A model generated the notes under the pieces. That model was not told the DNA's origin. It was given only the letters and a program-made list of their open reading frames with translations, and did not search any database. Positions 19,038-27,653 of a DNA stretch of 64,000 bases are shown piece by piece (the first letter of the stretch is position 1; every line of letters starts with the position of its first letter). Made by a program: the position numbers and the translations under genes. Source of the stretch: Streptomyces sp. NBC_00683 (lineage in GTDB: Bacteria; Actinomycetota; Actinomycetes; Streptomycetales; Streptomycetaceae); assembly GCF_036226745.1 (NCBI RefSeq), contig NZ_CP109013.1, positions 6,200,001-6,264,000 on the forward strand, written 5' to 3'.

Positions 19038-19364
19038 GTCACGTCCTCCATGCATGTGCGCCGTACGCCGGGCCCCTCGCTGGGGTGTGACCGGCCGGTC
19101 GGCTGGTGTTCGGCCGCTTGTGTTGTTCGGCCCTGTGGTGGGGGCCCTGTCCTGCCGAGAACCCATCTTCGCACTTGTTGAGGGCGAGCGGGACGCGGGC
19201 CCCTGGTCTGAGCCGGACGGAGGTCCGGCCCGGACCGTTGGCGATACGTACAAAGTTTCGGAAAGAGGCCGGTCAGAGCCCCTGCGGAGAACACGTACGG
19301 CCCCGGACGTATGCCCGGGGCCGTATCGCTGCGCGCGAACGGCGCAGCGAATGCCGTGTGGAAC
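19038..19364. other. Gene-free stretch between pepA end and lpd start
   Basis: This 327-base gap holds the pepA terminator (19296-19325) and the upstream region of lpd. I see no convincing -10/-35 pair for lpd and no small gene or RNA structure of note. Confidence 0.6.
19296..19325. terminator. Terminator of pepA
   Basis: TACGGCCCCGG (19296-19306) pairs with CCGGGGCCGTA (19315-19325) around an 8-base loop, 40 bases past the pepA stop. Confidence 0.75.
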
Positions 19365-20918
19365 TCAGCCGAGGTCGCCGGCGGCCGTGCGCTCCGCCAG
19401 CTTGACCAGGGTGCGGACCGCGGATCCGGTGCCGCCCTTGGGCGTGTAGCCGTAGGGCGCGCCCTCGTGGAAGGCGGGTCCCGCGATGTCCAGGTGGGCC
19501 CAGGCGATGCCCTCGCCCACGAACTCCTGCAGGAACAGGCCGGCCACCAGGCCGCCGCCCATCCGCTCGCCCATGTTGGCGATGTCGGCGGTCGGGGAGT
19601 CCATGCCCTTGCGCAGGTCGGCGGGGAGCGGCATCGGCCAGGACGCCTCGCCGACCTCCTCGGCGATCTCGTGGATGGCCGTACGGAAGGCGTCGTCGTT
19701 GGCCATCACGCCGAAGGTGCGGTTGCCGAGGGCGAGGACCATCGCGCCCGTCAGGGTCGCCACGTCGACGATCGCGTCGGGGTTCTCCTCCGAGGCGCGG
19801 GTCAGCGCGTCGGCGAGGACGAGCCGGCCCTCGGCGTCGGTGTTGAGGACCTCGACGGTCTTGCCGCTGTACATGTGCAGCACGTCACCCGGCCGGGTGG
19901 CGTTGCCCGACGGCATGTTCTCGGCGAGGGCCAGCCAGCCGGTGACATTGACCTGGAGGCCGAGACGGGAGGCCGCGACGACGGCGGCGAACACGGCGGC
20001 GGCGCCGCTCATGTCGCACTTCATCGTCTCGTTGTGGCCGGCCGGCTTGAGCGAGATGCCGCCCGAGTCGTAGGTGATGCCCTTGCCGACCAGGGCGAGG
20101 GTCTTCTCCGCCTTCGGGTGGGTGTAGCCGAGCCGGACGAGGCGGGGGCCGTGCGTCGAGCCCTGGCCGACGCCCAGCAGGCCGCCGAAGCCGCCCTTGA
20201 CGAGAGCCTTCTCGTCGAGGACCTGGACCTTGATGCCGTGCTCCTTGCCGGCGGCGGTGGCGACCGCGGCGAAGGACTCGGGGTACAGGTCGTTCGGCGG
20301 GGTGTTGATCAGGTCGCGGGCGCGGTTGATCTCCTCGACGACCGCGGTGGCGCGCTCCGCGGCGGCCTTGAACGCCTTGTCGCGCGGCTTGGTGCCGAGC
20401 AGGGCGACCTCGGCGAGCGGCAGCTTCGCGCCGTTGTCCTTCTTGCCCTTGGGGGCGAGCTTGTTCTCGCCGCCCTGGTAGGCGGTGAAGGCGTACGCGC
20501 CCAGCAGGGCGCCCTCGGCGATGGCCTCGGCGTCCTCGGAGGACTCCGTCGGCAGTGCGAAACCGGCCTTCTTCGTCCCGGTCAGCGCACGGGCGGCGCT
20601 GCCGGCGGCGCGACGCAGTGCCTCCGCGTCGTACGCGTCGTCCTTCTCCGGGACCGGGCCGAGCCCGACCGCGACGACGACGGGGACCTTGAGACCGGAC
20701 GGTGCGGGAAGCTTGGTCACTTCGCCCTCGGCACCGGAGGCGCCCAGGGTCTCCAGGACGGTGGCGAGCTTTCCGTCGAACGCCTTGTCCACGGCCTCGG
20801 CGCCCGGTGCGACGACCAGGGCCCCGGCCTTGGACCCAGTGCCCTTGGCGATGCCGACGACGAGTGCGTCGGCGCGCAGCGTCGCCGCACCTGCGGTGCT
20901 GAGAGTGAGAGCAGTCAC
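19365..20918 (-). CDS. pepA: Leucyl aminopeptidase (M17)
   Basis: Two-metal cytosolic aminopeptidase removing N-terminal residues. The protein is 517 aa: a variable N-terminal domain and a catalytic C-terminal half with the M17 signature NTDAEGRLVLADAL and metal-binding YDSGGISLKP and MKCDMSGAA. GTG 20918 (VTALTLSTAGAATL) is chosen from homology; the longer frame to 21335 is promoter region. It follows an ancestral order, since M. tuberculosis pepB (Rv2213) lies beside its dlaT. It is divergent from the GH114 gene. Confidence 0.93.
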   Translation of the reverse strand: MTALTLSTAGAATLRADALVVGIAKGTGSKAGALVVAPGAEAVDKAFDGKLATVLETLGASGAEGEVTKLPAPSGLKVPVVVAVGLGPVPEKDDAYDAEALRRAAGSAARALTGTKKAGFALPTESSEDAEAIAEGALLGAYAFTAYQGGENKLAPKGKKDNGAKLPLAEVALLGTKPRDKAFKAAAERATAVVEEINRARDLINTPPNDLYPESFAAVATAAGKEHGIKVQVLDEKALVKGGFGGLLGVGQGSTHGPRLVRLGYTHPKAEKTLALVGKGITYDSGGISLKPAGHNETMKCDMSGAAAVFAAVVAASRLGLQVNVTGWLALAENMPSGNATRPGDVLHMYSGKTVEVLNTDAEGRLVLADALTRASEENPDAIVDVATLTGAMVLALGNRTFGVMANDDAFRTAIHEIAEEVGEASWPMPLPADLRKGMDSPTADIANMGERMGGGLVAGLFLQEFVGEGIAWAHLDIAGPAFHEGAPYGYTPKGGTGSAVRTLVKLAERTAAGDLG

Positions 20919-21156
20919 GGTGGTGAATTCTCGCTTCCGTTGAGTTGTGTACCGGTCGAGGGGTGGGCCGACCGTGCCCGGCGCATCGTAGATGCCGCCG
21001 CAATGCGCCGGGAATGAGCCTACGCGCGCCATTGCTTCCGGCTCACAGGGGCGGGGCCGTCCGGCCGTACGCCGCCGGGGCCGGCAGGCCCCGTACGGCG
21101 GAACGGACCACGGGGATAGGGTCGTTGACCTGGGCAGGTGAGCGGGGGGAGACGAC

Positions 21157-21972
21157 ATGCGGGGCGCAAGGACACGACGGCCGGTGCCCTGCGCCGTGCT
21201 GGTGCTGCTGGCCGTACTGGCCGGCTGCGCCCCGGCCGCGGAGCCGGCGGACCCGGCCCGGCCGACGGCCGGACAGCGCTGGCAGCCGGAACCGGGCGTG
21301 GACTGGCAGTGGCAGCTCTCCGGCCGGGTGGACACGGGAGTGGACGCGCCCGTCTACGACATCGACGGGTTCGACCAGGACGCGAAGACGGTGGCCGCGC
21401 TGCACCGCAAGGGCCGCAAGGTCATCTGCTACCTCTCCACCGGGGCCTGGGAGGACTTCCGCCCGGACGCCGGGAAGTTCCCCGCCTCCGTACGCGGGAA
21501 GAGCAACGGCTGGGAGGGGGAGTGGTGGCTCGACATCCGCCGCACCGACATCCTGGAGCCGCTGATGGAGGCCCGGATCGCCATGTGCGCGAAGAAGGGC
21601 TTCGACGCCGTGGAGCCGGACAACATGGACGGCTACCTCAACACCACGGGCTTCCCGCTCACCGCGGACGACCAGCTGCGCTACAACCGGCTGATCGCCC
21701 GCCTCGCCCACCGCCACCACCTGGCCGTCGGCCTGAAGAACGACCTGCCCCAGATCCCGCAGCTGGTGGACGACTTCGACTTCGCGGTCAACGAACAGTG
21801 CGCGCAGTACGACGAATGCGAGACGCTGACACCGTTCATCGAGGCGGGCAAGGCCGTCTTCCACGCGGAGTACGAAGTGCCCGTCGCGGACTTCTGCCCC
21901 GGGTCACGGAAGCTCCGGCTGAGCTCGCTGCTCAAGAAGTACGAACTCGGGGTCTGGCGCCGGACCTGCTGA
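21157..21972 (+). CDS. GH114 family lipoprotein (endo-alpha-1,4-polygalactosaminidase type)
   Basis: Protein of 271 aa with a lipoprotein signal (VLLAVLAGCAP, Cys near 24), hence anchored outside the membrane. The body is a TIM-barrel-like GH114 domain: YDIDGFDQD, VICYLSTGAWEDFRPD, GFDAVEPDNMDGY and NEQCAQYDEC. GH114 enzymes cut alpha-1,4-galactosamine polymers, but most streptomycete members are uncharacterised. ATG 21157 has GGGGGGAG at good spacing, and a TAGGGT -10 lies about 40 bases upstream. It converges with cobS, 6 bases apart. Confidence 0.85.
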   Translation: MRGARTRRPVPCAVLVLLAVLAGCAPAAEPADPARPTAGQRWQPEPGVDWQWQLSGRVDTGVDAPVYDIDGFDQDAKTVAALHRKGRKVICYLSTGAWEDFRPDAGKFPASVRGKSNGWEGEWWLDIRRTDILEPLMEARIAMCAKKGFDAVEPDNMDGYLNTTGFPLTADDQLRYNRLIARLAHRHHLAVGLKNDLPQIPQLVDDFDFAVNEQCAQYDECETLTPFIEAGKAVFHAEYEVPVADFCPGSRKLRLSSLLKKYELGVWRRTC

Positions 21973-21978
21973 CAGCCC

Positions 21979-22758
21979 TCAGCCGAGGACGAGCGCCACA
22001 AGGGCGACGGTGACCGCGGTTTCCTCCAGGGCGCCGAACACATCGCCCGTCACCCCGCCGAAGCGCCGCACGCAGTGGCGCAGCATCAGGTGCGCGGCCC
22101 CGAGACCGGCCAGCGCGGCGAGGGCGTGGTGCACCGCCCCGTACCCCCCGAGGAGCGCCCCCGCCCCCGCGCAGCCCGCCACCGCCACGACGGCCACGGC
22201 CAGTGCCGCACGGGGCGCGACCGTGCCTGCCACCGCCGCGCCGAGGCCCTCGGGACGGGCGGGCGGGACACCCCGGCGCGTGGCCAGAGTGAGCGCGAGC
22301 CGGGCGGTGACCGCGGCGACGACCGCCCCCAGGGCGCCGTGTGCCCAGCCCTGCCCGTAGAGCTCGAAGAGGACCGCGACCTGTGCCAGCAGGACGAACA
22401 GCAGGGTGATGACACCGAACGGACCAATGTCCGACTGCTTCATGATCCGCAGTGCGTCCTCGGCCGGCTTGGCGCTGCCGAGCCCGTCGGCCGTGTCCGC
22501 GAGCCCGTCCAGATGCAGGCCGCGGGTCAGGGCGGCGGGCACGGCGGCGGAGACGACCGCCGCCGGCAGGGGACCCGATCCGGCGAGCAGGAACAGCACC
22601 CCGGGCACGGCCGCGAGCAGTCCCACGACGAGTCCGGCGAGCGGGGCGCAGAGCATGCCGGCGCGGGCTGCCTCGCGGTCCCAGCGGGAGACACGGACGG
22701 GGAGCACGGTCAGGGTGCCGAAGGCGAAACGCAGGCCGTGGCTGTTCAGGGAGGTCAC
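21979..22758 (-). CDS. cobS: Adenosylcobinamide-GDP ribazoletransferase (cobalamin synthase)
   Basis: Joins adenosylcobinamide-GDP and alpha-ribazole in the last steps of cobalamin assembly. A polytopic membrane protein of 259 aa with the signature RGLHLDGLADTADGLG and MKQSDIGPFGV. GTG 22758 lacks a Shine-Dalgarno but has TAGCCT 7 bases upstream, so it may be leaderless. The companion genes cobT and cobU lie nearby on the same strand but are separated by a + strand membrane gene. I see no cobalamin riboswitch ahead of it. Confidence 0.93.
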   Translation of the reverse strand: MTSLNSHGLRFAFGTLTVLPVRVSRWDREAARAGMLCAPLAGLVVGLLAAVPGVLFLLAGSGPLPAAVVSAAVPAALTRGLHLDGLADTADGLGSAKPAEDALRIMKQSDIGPFGVITLLFVLLAQVAVLFELYGQGWAHGALGAVVAAVTARLALTLATRRGVPPARPEGLGAAVAGTVAPRAALAVAVVAVAGCAGAGALLGGYGAVHHALAALAGLGAAHLMLRHCVRRFGGVTGDVFGALEETAVTVALVALVLG

Positions 22759-22844
22759 CGCGCGCAGGCTAGCCGGTGCCGCTCGGCGCTAGATTGGGCA
22801 AAACACACCGGAAGCCGCATAACGGATCATCGGGAGTAGGTGGC

Positions 22845-23612
22845 ATGGGTCACTGGCTTCACCAGAACATCGTCGAGCCGGGCAAGCTCCCGCTGCTGCT
22901 CGCGCTGGGCTCCTTCGTGCTCACCTTCGCCATCACCCGCTTCATCACCCGGATGATCAGGGCCGGGAAGGGGCCGTTCCGCAACATCACGCCCGGCGGG
23001 GTGCACATCCACCATGTGGTGCCGGGCGTCGTTCTCTCGGTGGTCGGCGGCTTCGGCGCGGTCGCCTCCGGACAGCACGGAGCCGCCGCCGGGATCTGGG
23101 CGGTCGTCTTCGGAGTGGGGGCAGGTCTGGTACTCGACGAGTTCGCGTTGATCATGCACCTCGACGACGTGTACTGGACCGAGGAGGGCCGTCAGAGCGT
23201 GGAGGTCGTCGTCCTCACCGCATCGCTCGTCGTGCTCGTCCTCGCCGGGTTCTCGCCGCTCGGAGTCGACGAACTGAGCGGCGACCAGCAGCAGAACAGA
23301 CTGGGCGTCGTCCTCACGTACACCGTCAACTTCGGCTTCGTGCTGATCGCCCTGTTCAAGGGAAAGGCCCGCATGGCGGTGATCGGGACCCTCATCCCGT
23401 TCATCGCGCTGTTCGCCGCGCTCCGGCTGGCCAGGCCGGCCTCGCCGTGGGCCAGACGCTTCTACCGCAAGCGGCACCGGGCGCGCGCCAGGGCGGTGCT
23501 GAGGGCGTACCACCACGATGTGCGCTGGGCGGGGCCGCGCCGCAGGTTCCAGGACCTGATCGGCGGGGCCCCCGACCGGACACCGCTGCCGGGGCCCGGC
23601 CCGGGAGGCTGA
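22845..23612 (+). CDS. Conserved integral membrane protein
   Basis: Protein of 255 aa with about six membrane segments (first at 14-33, others near 55-100, 125-150 and 165-200) and a basic, Arg-rich tail. A His-rich motif GGVHIHHVVPG follows the first loop, and LDEFALIMHLDDVYW lies centrally; the His/Asp/Glu set could bind metal, but that is inference. Function unknown. ATG 22845 lies downstream of a TAGATT -10. It sits among the cob genes and converges with cobT with 2 bases between stops. Confidence 0.75.
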   Translation: MGHWLHQNIVEPGKLPLLLALGSFVLTFAITRFITRMIRAGKGPFRNITPGGVHIHHVVPGVVLSVVGGFGAVASGQHGAAAGIWAVVFGVGAGLVLDEFALIMHLDDVYWTEEGRQSVEVVVLTASLVVLVLAGFSPLGVDELSGDQQQNRLGVVLTYTVNFGFVLIALFKGKARMAVIGTLIPFIALFAALRLARPASPWARRFYRKRHRARARAVLRAYHHDVRWAGPRRRFQDLIGGAPDRTPLPGPGPGG

Positions 23613-23614
23613 GA

Positions 23615-24745
23615 TCAGGCGGTGGTGGTCCCCGCGGGCTCGCCCTCCCCGGAGGCCTCCTCCTCGGCGTCCTCGGCGGTCTCGTCCGCGGGCTTCTCCA
23701 CAGGCTCCTCCGCCCGTTCGGGCAACTCGGAGGCCAGCGCCGCCGCGGCCTGGACGAGCGGCAGCGCGAGCAGCGCCCCACTGCCCTCGCCCACGGTCAC
23801 CCCGTGATCGAGCAGCGGCGTCAGCGCCATCCGGTCCAGTGCCTTCATCTGCGCCGGTTCACCGCTCACCTGACCCGCCAGCCACCAGTCCGGCGCCCTG
23901 AAGGCCGCCCGCTGGGCCACGAGTGCGCAGGCCGCCGAGACCACCCCGTCCAGCACCACGGGCATCCGGCGCACCGCGCTCTGCAGCAGGAAACCGGTCA
24001 TCGCCGCCAGGTCCGCGCCGCCCACCGCGGCCAGCAGCTCCAGCTGATCGCCGAGAACGGGCCGGGCCCGGCGCAACGCGTCCCGGATCGCGGCACACTT
24101 GCGCATCCACGCCAGATCGTCGATGCCCGCACCGCCGCGCCCGGTCACCACGGAGGCGTCCGTGCCGCACAGGGCCGCGATCAGGGTCGAGGCCGCCGTC
24201 GTACCGCCGACGCTCAGATCGCCGAGCACCACCAGATCGGTGCCGGAGTCGGCCTCCTCGTCGGCGATCCGCATGCCGAGCCGTACGGCCTGCTCGGCCT
24301 CCTCGGCCGTCAGCGCGTCCTCGACGTCGATACGGCCGCTGCCGCGCCGCACCCGGTGCCGTACGACCGCCTCCGGCAGCAGCCCGGGGTCGCAGTCCAG
24401 ACCGGCGTCCACGATCCGTACGGGGACGGAGAAGCGGCGGGCCAGCACCGCGACGGGGCTCGCACCGTCCAGCGCGGCCCGCACCAGCTCGTGAGCGGTG
24501 CCGGCCTCCCGGCCGGACACCCCCAGCTCCGCCACCCCGTGATCACCGGCGAACAGCACCACACGCGGCTGGTCCACGGGCTTGACCGGTACGGACTGCT
24601 GGGCGGCCGACAGCCACTCACCCAGCTCGTCGAGCCGGCCGAGAGCGCCGGGCGGGACGGTCAGCCGTTCCCGGCGTTCCTCGGCGTCGCGCCGTACGCC
24701 GCCGTCGGGGCGTTCGATGAGGTCGGAGAAGTCGTCCAGATTCAC
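23615..24745 (-). CDS. cobT: Nicotinate-nucleotide--dimethylbenzimidazole phosphoribosyltransferase
   Basis: Makes alpha-ribazole phosphate for the lower ligand of cobalamin. The protein is 376 aa with family motifs PPGALGRLDELGEW, FAGDHGVAE, LGDLSVGGTTAAST and the catalytic-glutamate region TVGEGSGALLALPL. It differs from the common form by about 35 acidic residues at the C-terminus (ELPERAEEPVEKPADETAED onward). It lies 159 bases after cobU on the same strand; a small UUCG-type hairpin lies between. Confidence 0.94.
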   Translation of the reverse strand: MNLDDFSDLIERPDGGVRRDAEERRERLTVPPGALGRLDELGEWLSAAQQSVPVKPVDQPRVVLFAGDHGVAELGVSGREAGTAHELVRAALDGASPVAVLARRFSVPVRIVDAGLDCDPGLLPEAVVRHRVRRGSGRIDVEDALTAEEAEQAVRLGMRIADEEADSGTDLVVLGDLSVGGTTAASTLIAALCGTDASVVTGRGGAGIDDLAWMRKCAAIRDALRRARPVLGDQLELLAAVGGADLAAMTGFLLQSAVRRMPVVLDGVVSAACALVAQRAAFRAPDWWLAGQVSGEPAQMKALDRMALTPLLDHGVTVGEGSGALLALPLVQAAAALASELPERAEEPVEKPADETAEDAEEEASGEGEPAGTTTA

Positions 24746-24846
24746 GGGGGTCTGCCTCGCGGGTCGTCACATGGTGGGCAGGAACCCGGCGGAGGGCTCC
24801 TGTGCGGAACAGTACCCGGCAGCTTTCCGCGCCCCCGGGCCGCGCA

Positions 24847-24862
24847 CCCGCCCGAAGGCGGG
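24847..24862 (-). terminator. Small UUCG-loop hairpin after cobU
   Basis: On the transcript a 6-bp GC stem (CCCGCC/GGCGGG) closes a UUCG tetraloop in the cobU-cobT gap. It may attenuate transcription or stabilise the 3' end; no U-tract. Confidence 0.4.
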
Positions 24863-24904
24863 CCCGCCCCGACTCGCGGCCCAGCCCGACCCCGTCCGCA
24901 CGGC

Positions 24905-26107
24905 TCAGCCCCGCAGCACCAGCGCCCGCCCCGCCACCACCAGCAGCACCTGCTCGCACTCGTCGGCGAACGCGGCGTTCAGACGGCCCAGTTCGTCCCG
25001 GAAGCGCCGCCCGGAGGCCGTCGCGGGGACCACACCCGATCCGGTCTCATTGGTCACGGCGACGACCGTACGGCGCGTCCCGCGGACCGCGCGGACCAGT
25101 TCCGCGACCCGTTCCCGCAGTGCCTCCTCGCCACCGTCCGCCCACCGGGCGTCGTCCCAGGCCTCCACCCGGTCCATCGCGTCCGTCAGCCACAACGACA
25201 GACAGTCGATCAGAAGCGGCGGACCGTCCGCCTCCAGCATGGCCACCAGCTCGCAGGTCTCCTCGGTGCGCCACGCGGCGGGCCTGCGCTCGCGGTGCAG
25301 CCCGATCCGGGCCGCCCATTCCGCGTCGCCGTTCCGCCGGCCGCCCGTTGCCACGTACACCACCTCGGGGAACGTCTCCAGGCGCTGCTCGGCCTCCAGC
25401 GACTTCCCCGACCGTGCGCCACCCGTCACCAGCGTGCGCCGCGGCATCTCGGGCACCGCGTGGTACTCGCCCACCCTCAGCGTCGTCCCGTCCGGCACGG
25501 CCCGCGCCCCGGCGGCCGCGAGCCTGCGGTGCAGCTCGTCGCCGGGCGGTGCGTCGTGGTCCAGGTGGACGGCGACGACCTCGGTGGTGGGCCCGATCGC
25601 CTCCACGGCCCGCAGCCGGGCCACGGCGTCGGGCCGCGCGATCACATCGGCGACGACCATGTCGTACGGCTCCGCCATCCGGTCGGCCAGACCGGCGGGC
25701 GCGGCCCCCGGCGGCAGGTAGAGCATCCGCTCGCCTTCCGGCGACGTCACCTCGTACCCGGTGCCCGGAGCGTCCATCGACACCGCCCGCACCCGGTGCC
25801 CGCTGATCAGCGTCAGCTCCTGGCCGTCCGGTACGCGCCCCGCGGACGGGAGCGAGGCGGGCAGTTCCACCGCGGGCCCGTCATGGGGGTGGGTCAGCAG
25901 TACCTGGCGTACGCCGGTGAGCGAACGGCCGGCACGGGCCGCGGCGAACACGGCGCCCGGGGTGAGGTCGAGCAGCAGCGCGTCGTCGACCAGCAGGGAG
26001 GTCGCGGCCCGCGCCCGCGCACCACGGGCGGACGCGCAGGCGGCGCAGGGACAGTCGGGCCGCGGCAGCCCGTCGGGGGCTCCGGTGCCGAGCAGAGTCA
26101 GTTCCAC
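24905..26107 (-). CDS. cobU: CobU kinase/guanylyltransferase fused to a PhnP-like MBL domain
   Basis: Protein of 400 aa. Residues about 224-400 are adenosylcobinamide kinase / adenosylcobinamide-phosphate guanylyltransferase: P-loop GGARSGKS (229-236), the guanylylated His region LHRERRP, and NETGSGVVP. Residues 1-220 are a metallo-beta-lactamase-like domain of PhnP type (LLGTGAPDG, then CPCAAC), but the metal motif reads THPHDG (72-77) where HxHxDH is usual, and VHLDHD (180-185) follows, so metal binding may be lost. GTG 26107 has GGAGG 9 bases upstream. The fusion recurs in streptomycetes; the role of the N-terminal half is unknown. Confidence 0.9.
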   Translation of the reverse strand: MELTLLGTGAPDGLPRPDCPCAACASARGARARAATSLLVDDALLLDLTPGAVFAAARAGRSLTGVRQVLLTHPHDGPAVELPASLPSAGRVPDGQELTLISGHRVRAVSMDAPGTGYEVTSPEGERMLYLPPGAAPAGLADRMAEPYDMVVADVIARPDAVARLRAVEAIGPTTEVVAVHLDHDAPPGDELHRRLAAAGARAVPDGTTLRVGEYHAVPEMPRRTLVTGGARSGKSLEAEQRLETFPEVVYVATGGRRNGDAEWAARIGLHRERRPAAWRTEETCELVAMLEADGPPLLIDCLSLWLTDAMDRVEAWDDARWADGGEEALRERVAELVRAVRGTRRTVVAVTNETGSGVVPATASGRRFRDELGRLNAAFADECEQVLLVVAGRALVLRG

Positions 26108-26194
26108 GCTCCTGATCCTCCCGCGTCCATGCTTCACCTGCGCGCCCGGGCCAGGTACTAGGCTTCGGGCAGCAACGTGACCCAGGAGGCGGAC

Positions 26195-26398
26195 ATGGCG
26201 TGGACGTGGCGGTTCGAGAAGTCCGACGGTACGGAGACGGAGCCGGCTCTGCAGCCGGAGGAGTTCACGACCCAGGGCGATGCGGAGTCCTGGATCGGTG
26301 AGTTCTGGAAGGAGCTCCTGGAGGGCGGTGCCGACCAGGTGTCGCTGTTCGAGGACGCGACGAAGATCTACGGCCCGATGAGCCTCCAGGCCGACTAG
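26195..26398 (+). CDS. Conserved small acidic protein
   Basis: A 67-aa acidic protein, MAWTWRFEKSDGTETEPAL to the end GPMSLQAD, with four Trp residues. ATG 26195 has an excellent AGGAGG, and a TAGGCT -10 lies about 32 bases upstream, so it is well supported as a gene. No known motif, no signal peptide. Homologues occur widely in Actinobacteria, unnamed. It is divergent from cobU and convergent with htrA. Confidence 0.8.
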   Translation: MAWTWRFEKSDGTETEPALQPEEFTTQGDAESWIGEFWKELLEGGADQVSLFEDATKIYGPMSLQAD

Positions 26399-26431
26399 GG
26401 CCTTCCGGCTGCCCTGCTCCGCGACCGAGAT

Positions 26432-26463
26432 CCGGCCCGCCGCCCGCCAGGGTGCCGGGCCGG
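26432..26463. terminator. Weak hairpin between convergent small gene and htrA
   Basis: CCGGCCCG (26432-26439) can pair with CGGGCCGG (26456-26463) over a 16-base loop. Confidence 0.4.
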
Positions 26464-26479
26464 GTGCCGAGGCGTCTGC

Positions 26480-27553
26480 TCAGATCTCGCCCAGGGTGGC
26501 CCGGACCGTCTTCTTCGAATCGCCGCGCGAGTACGTCACCGTGACCTGCTCGCCCGGTTTCTCGCCCGCCAGGGCCTCCGACAGCGAGGTGATCGTCGTG
26601 ATCGGGGTGTCGTCGATCGCGGTGATCACGTCTCCGGTGCGCAGGCCCGCCTTCTCCGCGGCCCCGTCCTTCTGCACGCTGACGATGGCGACACCGGCCG
26701 GCTGGTAGTCGCCGTCGACGACGGTGCGGCCCGTGATGTTCAGTGCCGCCCGGCCCGAGTCCGTGACCTTGCCGGACTTGATGATCTGGTCGGCGACCGT
26801 CCGCACCATGGAGACCGGGATCGCGAATCCGATCCCGGGTGCCGCGCTGCCGCCCAGCTGCGGATCCGCCGCCGCGAGGGTCGGGATGCCGATCACCTCG
26901 CTGTCGAGGTTCACCAGCGCCCCGCCGCTGTTGCCGGGGTTGATCGCCGCCGACGTCTGCACCATGTCGGCGAGCGTCGCGCCGGTGCCCCCGCCCGAGC
27001 TGCTCTCACTGACGGTCCGCCCCAGAGCGGAGACGATGCCCTGGGTGACGCTGCTGGACAGGCCGAGCGGCGAACCCATCGCCAGCACGATCTGCCCCAC
27101 CTGGACCTTTTCCGCGTCGCCGAACTTCGCGGCCCGCAGCCCGCCGGGGATGTCGTTCAGCTTGACGACCGCCAGGTCCTGCTCCGGATAGGAGGAGACC
27201 AGGGAGGCCTTGAGCCCCTTCTCACCGGTGGCGACGGTGACGTCGAAGGTCTTCGCGCTCCCCACGACGTGGGCGTTCGTGACGATATGGCCCTTGTCGT
27301 CGTAGACGATGCCGGAGCCGAGACTGTCGTCGGCGCCGATCTGTACGACCGAGGGCAGTACATCCCTGATGACGTCCTGGTACCGGCTCTCGAGATCATC
27401 CGTCGCCCGGGCCACCGCACCCTGCTGCACCCGGGCGTCGGCGGGGGAGGAACCCGCGCCGGAACAGCCGCCCACCAGGGCGATCGCCCAGGCAGCGGCG
27501 GTCAGAGGCAGCAGCAGGCGGCGGGCCCGGCCGCGGGAGGGGGATGCGTCCAT
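26480..27553 (-). CDS. HtrA/DegP-like serine protease lipoprotein
   Basis: Protein of 357 aa with a lipobox (ALVGGC, Cys30), so exported and membrane-anchored. Trypsin-like domain with the triad His95 (NAHVVG), Asp126 (EQDLAVV) and Ser209 (NPGNSGGA); a single PDZ domain from about 265 (AGLRTGDVITAIDD). It probably degrades or refolds damaged surface proteins. It sits close to psp and a two-component system, fitting an envelope-stress setting. It is last of a likely minus-strand group behind the methyltransferase, with a hairpin between. Confidence 0.92.
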   Translation of the reverse strand: MDASPSRGRARRLLLPLTAAAWAIALVGGCSGAGSSPADARVQQGAVARATDDLESRYQDVIRDVLPSVVQIGADDSLGSGIVYDDKGHIVTNAHVVGSAKTFDVTVATGEKGLKASLVSSYPEQDLAVVKLNDIPGGLRAAKFGDAEKVQVGQIVLAMGSPLGLSSSVTQGIVSALGRTVSESSSGGGTGATLADMVQTSAAINPGNSGGALVNLDSEVIGIPTLAAADPQLGGSAAPGIGFAIPVSMVRTVADQIIKSGKVTDSGRAALNITGRTVVDGDYQPAGVAIVSVQKDGAAEKAGLRTGDVITAIDDTPITTITSLSEALAGEKPGEQVTVTYSRGDSKKTVRATLGEI

Positions 27554-27629
27554 GCCCGGAGTATGGGCGGGGGCCCAGGACAGGGGCCTGCGCTGATGGG
27601 CCGATCAGACGTACCGCCCGGCGGGCTCC

Positions 27630-27653
27630 TGAGGGCTGTCCCGACAGCCCTCA
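27630..27653. terminator. Hairpin overlapping the methyltransferase stop codon
   Basis: TGAGGGCTGT (27630-27639) pairs perfectly with 27644-27653 around CCCG; the right arm contains the stop codon at 27651-27653. Confidence 0.75.

Noticed and set aside
21061..21100. GC-rich hairpin in the pepA/GH114 divergent gap as a terminator
   Set aside because: It lies between divergent promoters where no transcript should end; pairing beyond a 6-bp GGGGCC/GGCCCC stem is poor.
24746..24904. Possible cobalamin riboswitch ahead of cobT
   Set aside because: I looked for the B12-box and core on the minus strand and found neither; only a small UUCG hairpin is present.
23447..26161. A 904-codon + strand frame opposite cobT and cobU
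   Set aside because: Antisense shadow: Arg/Gly/His-rich, no domain, and it spans two real genes and their gap.
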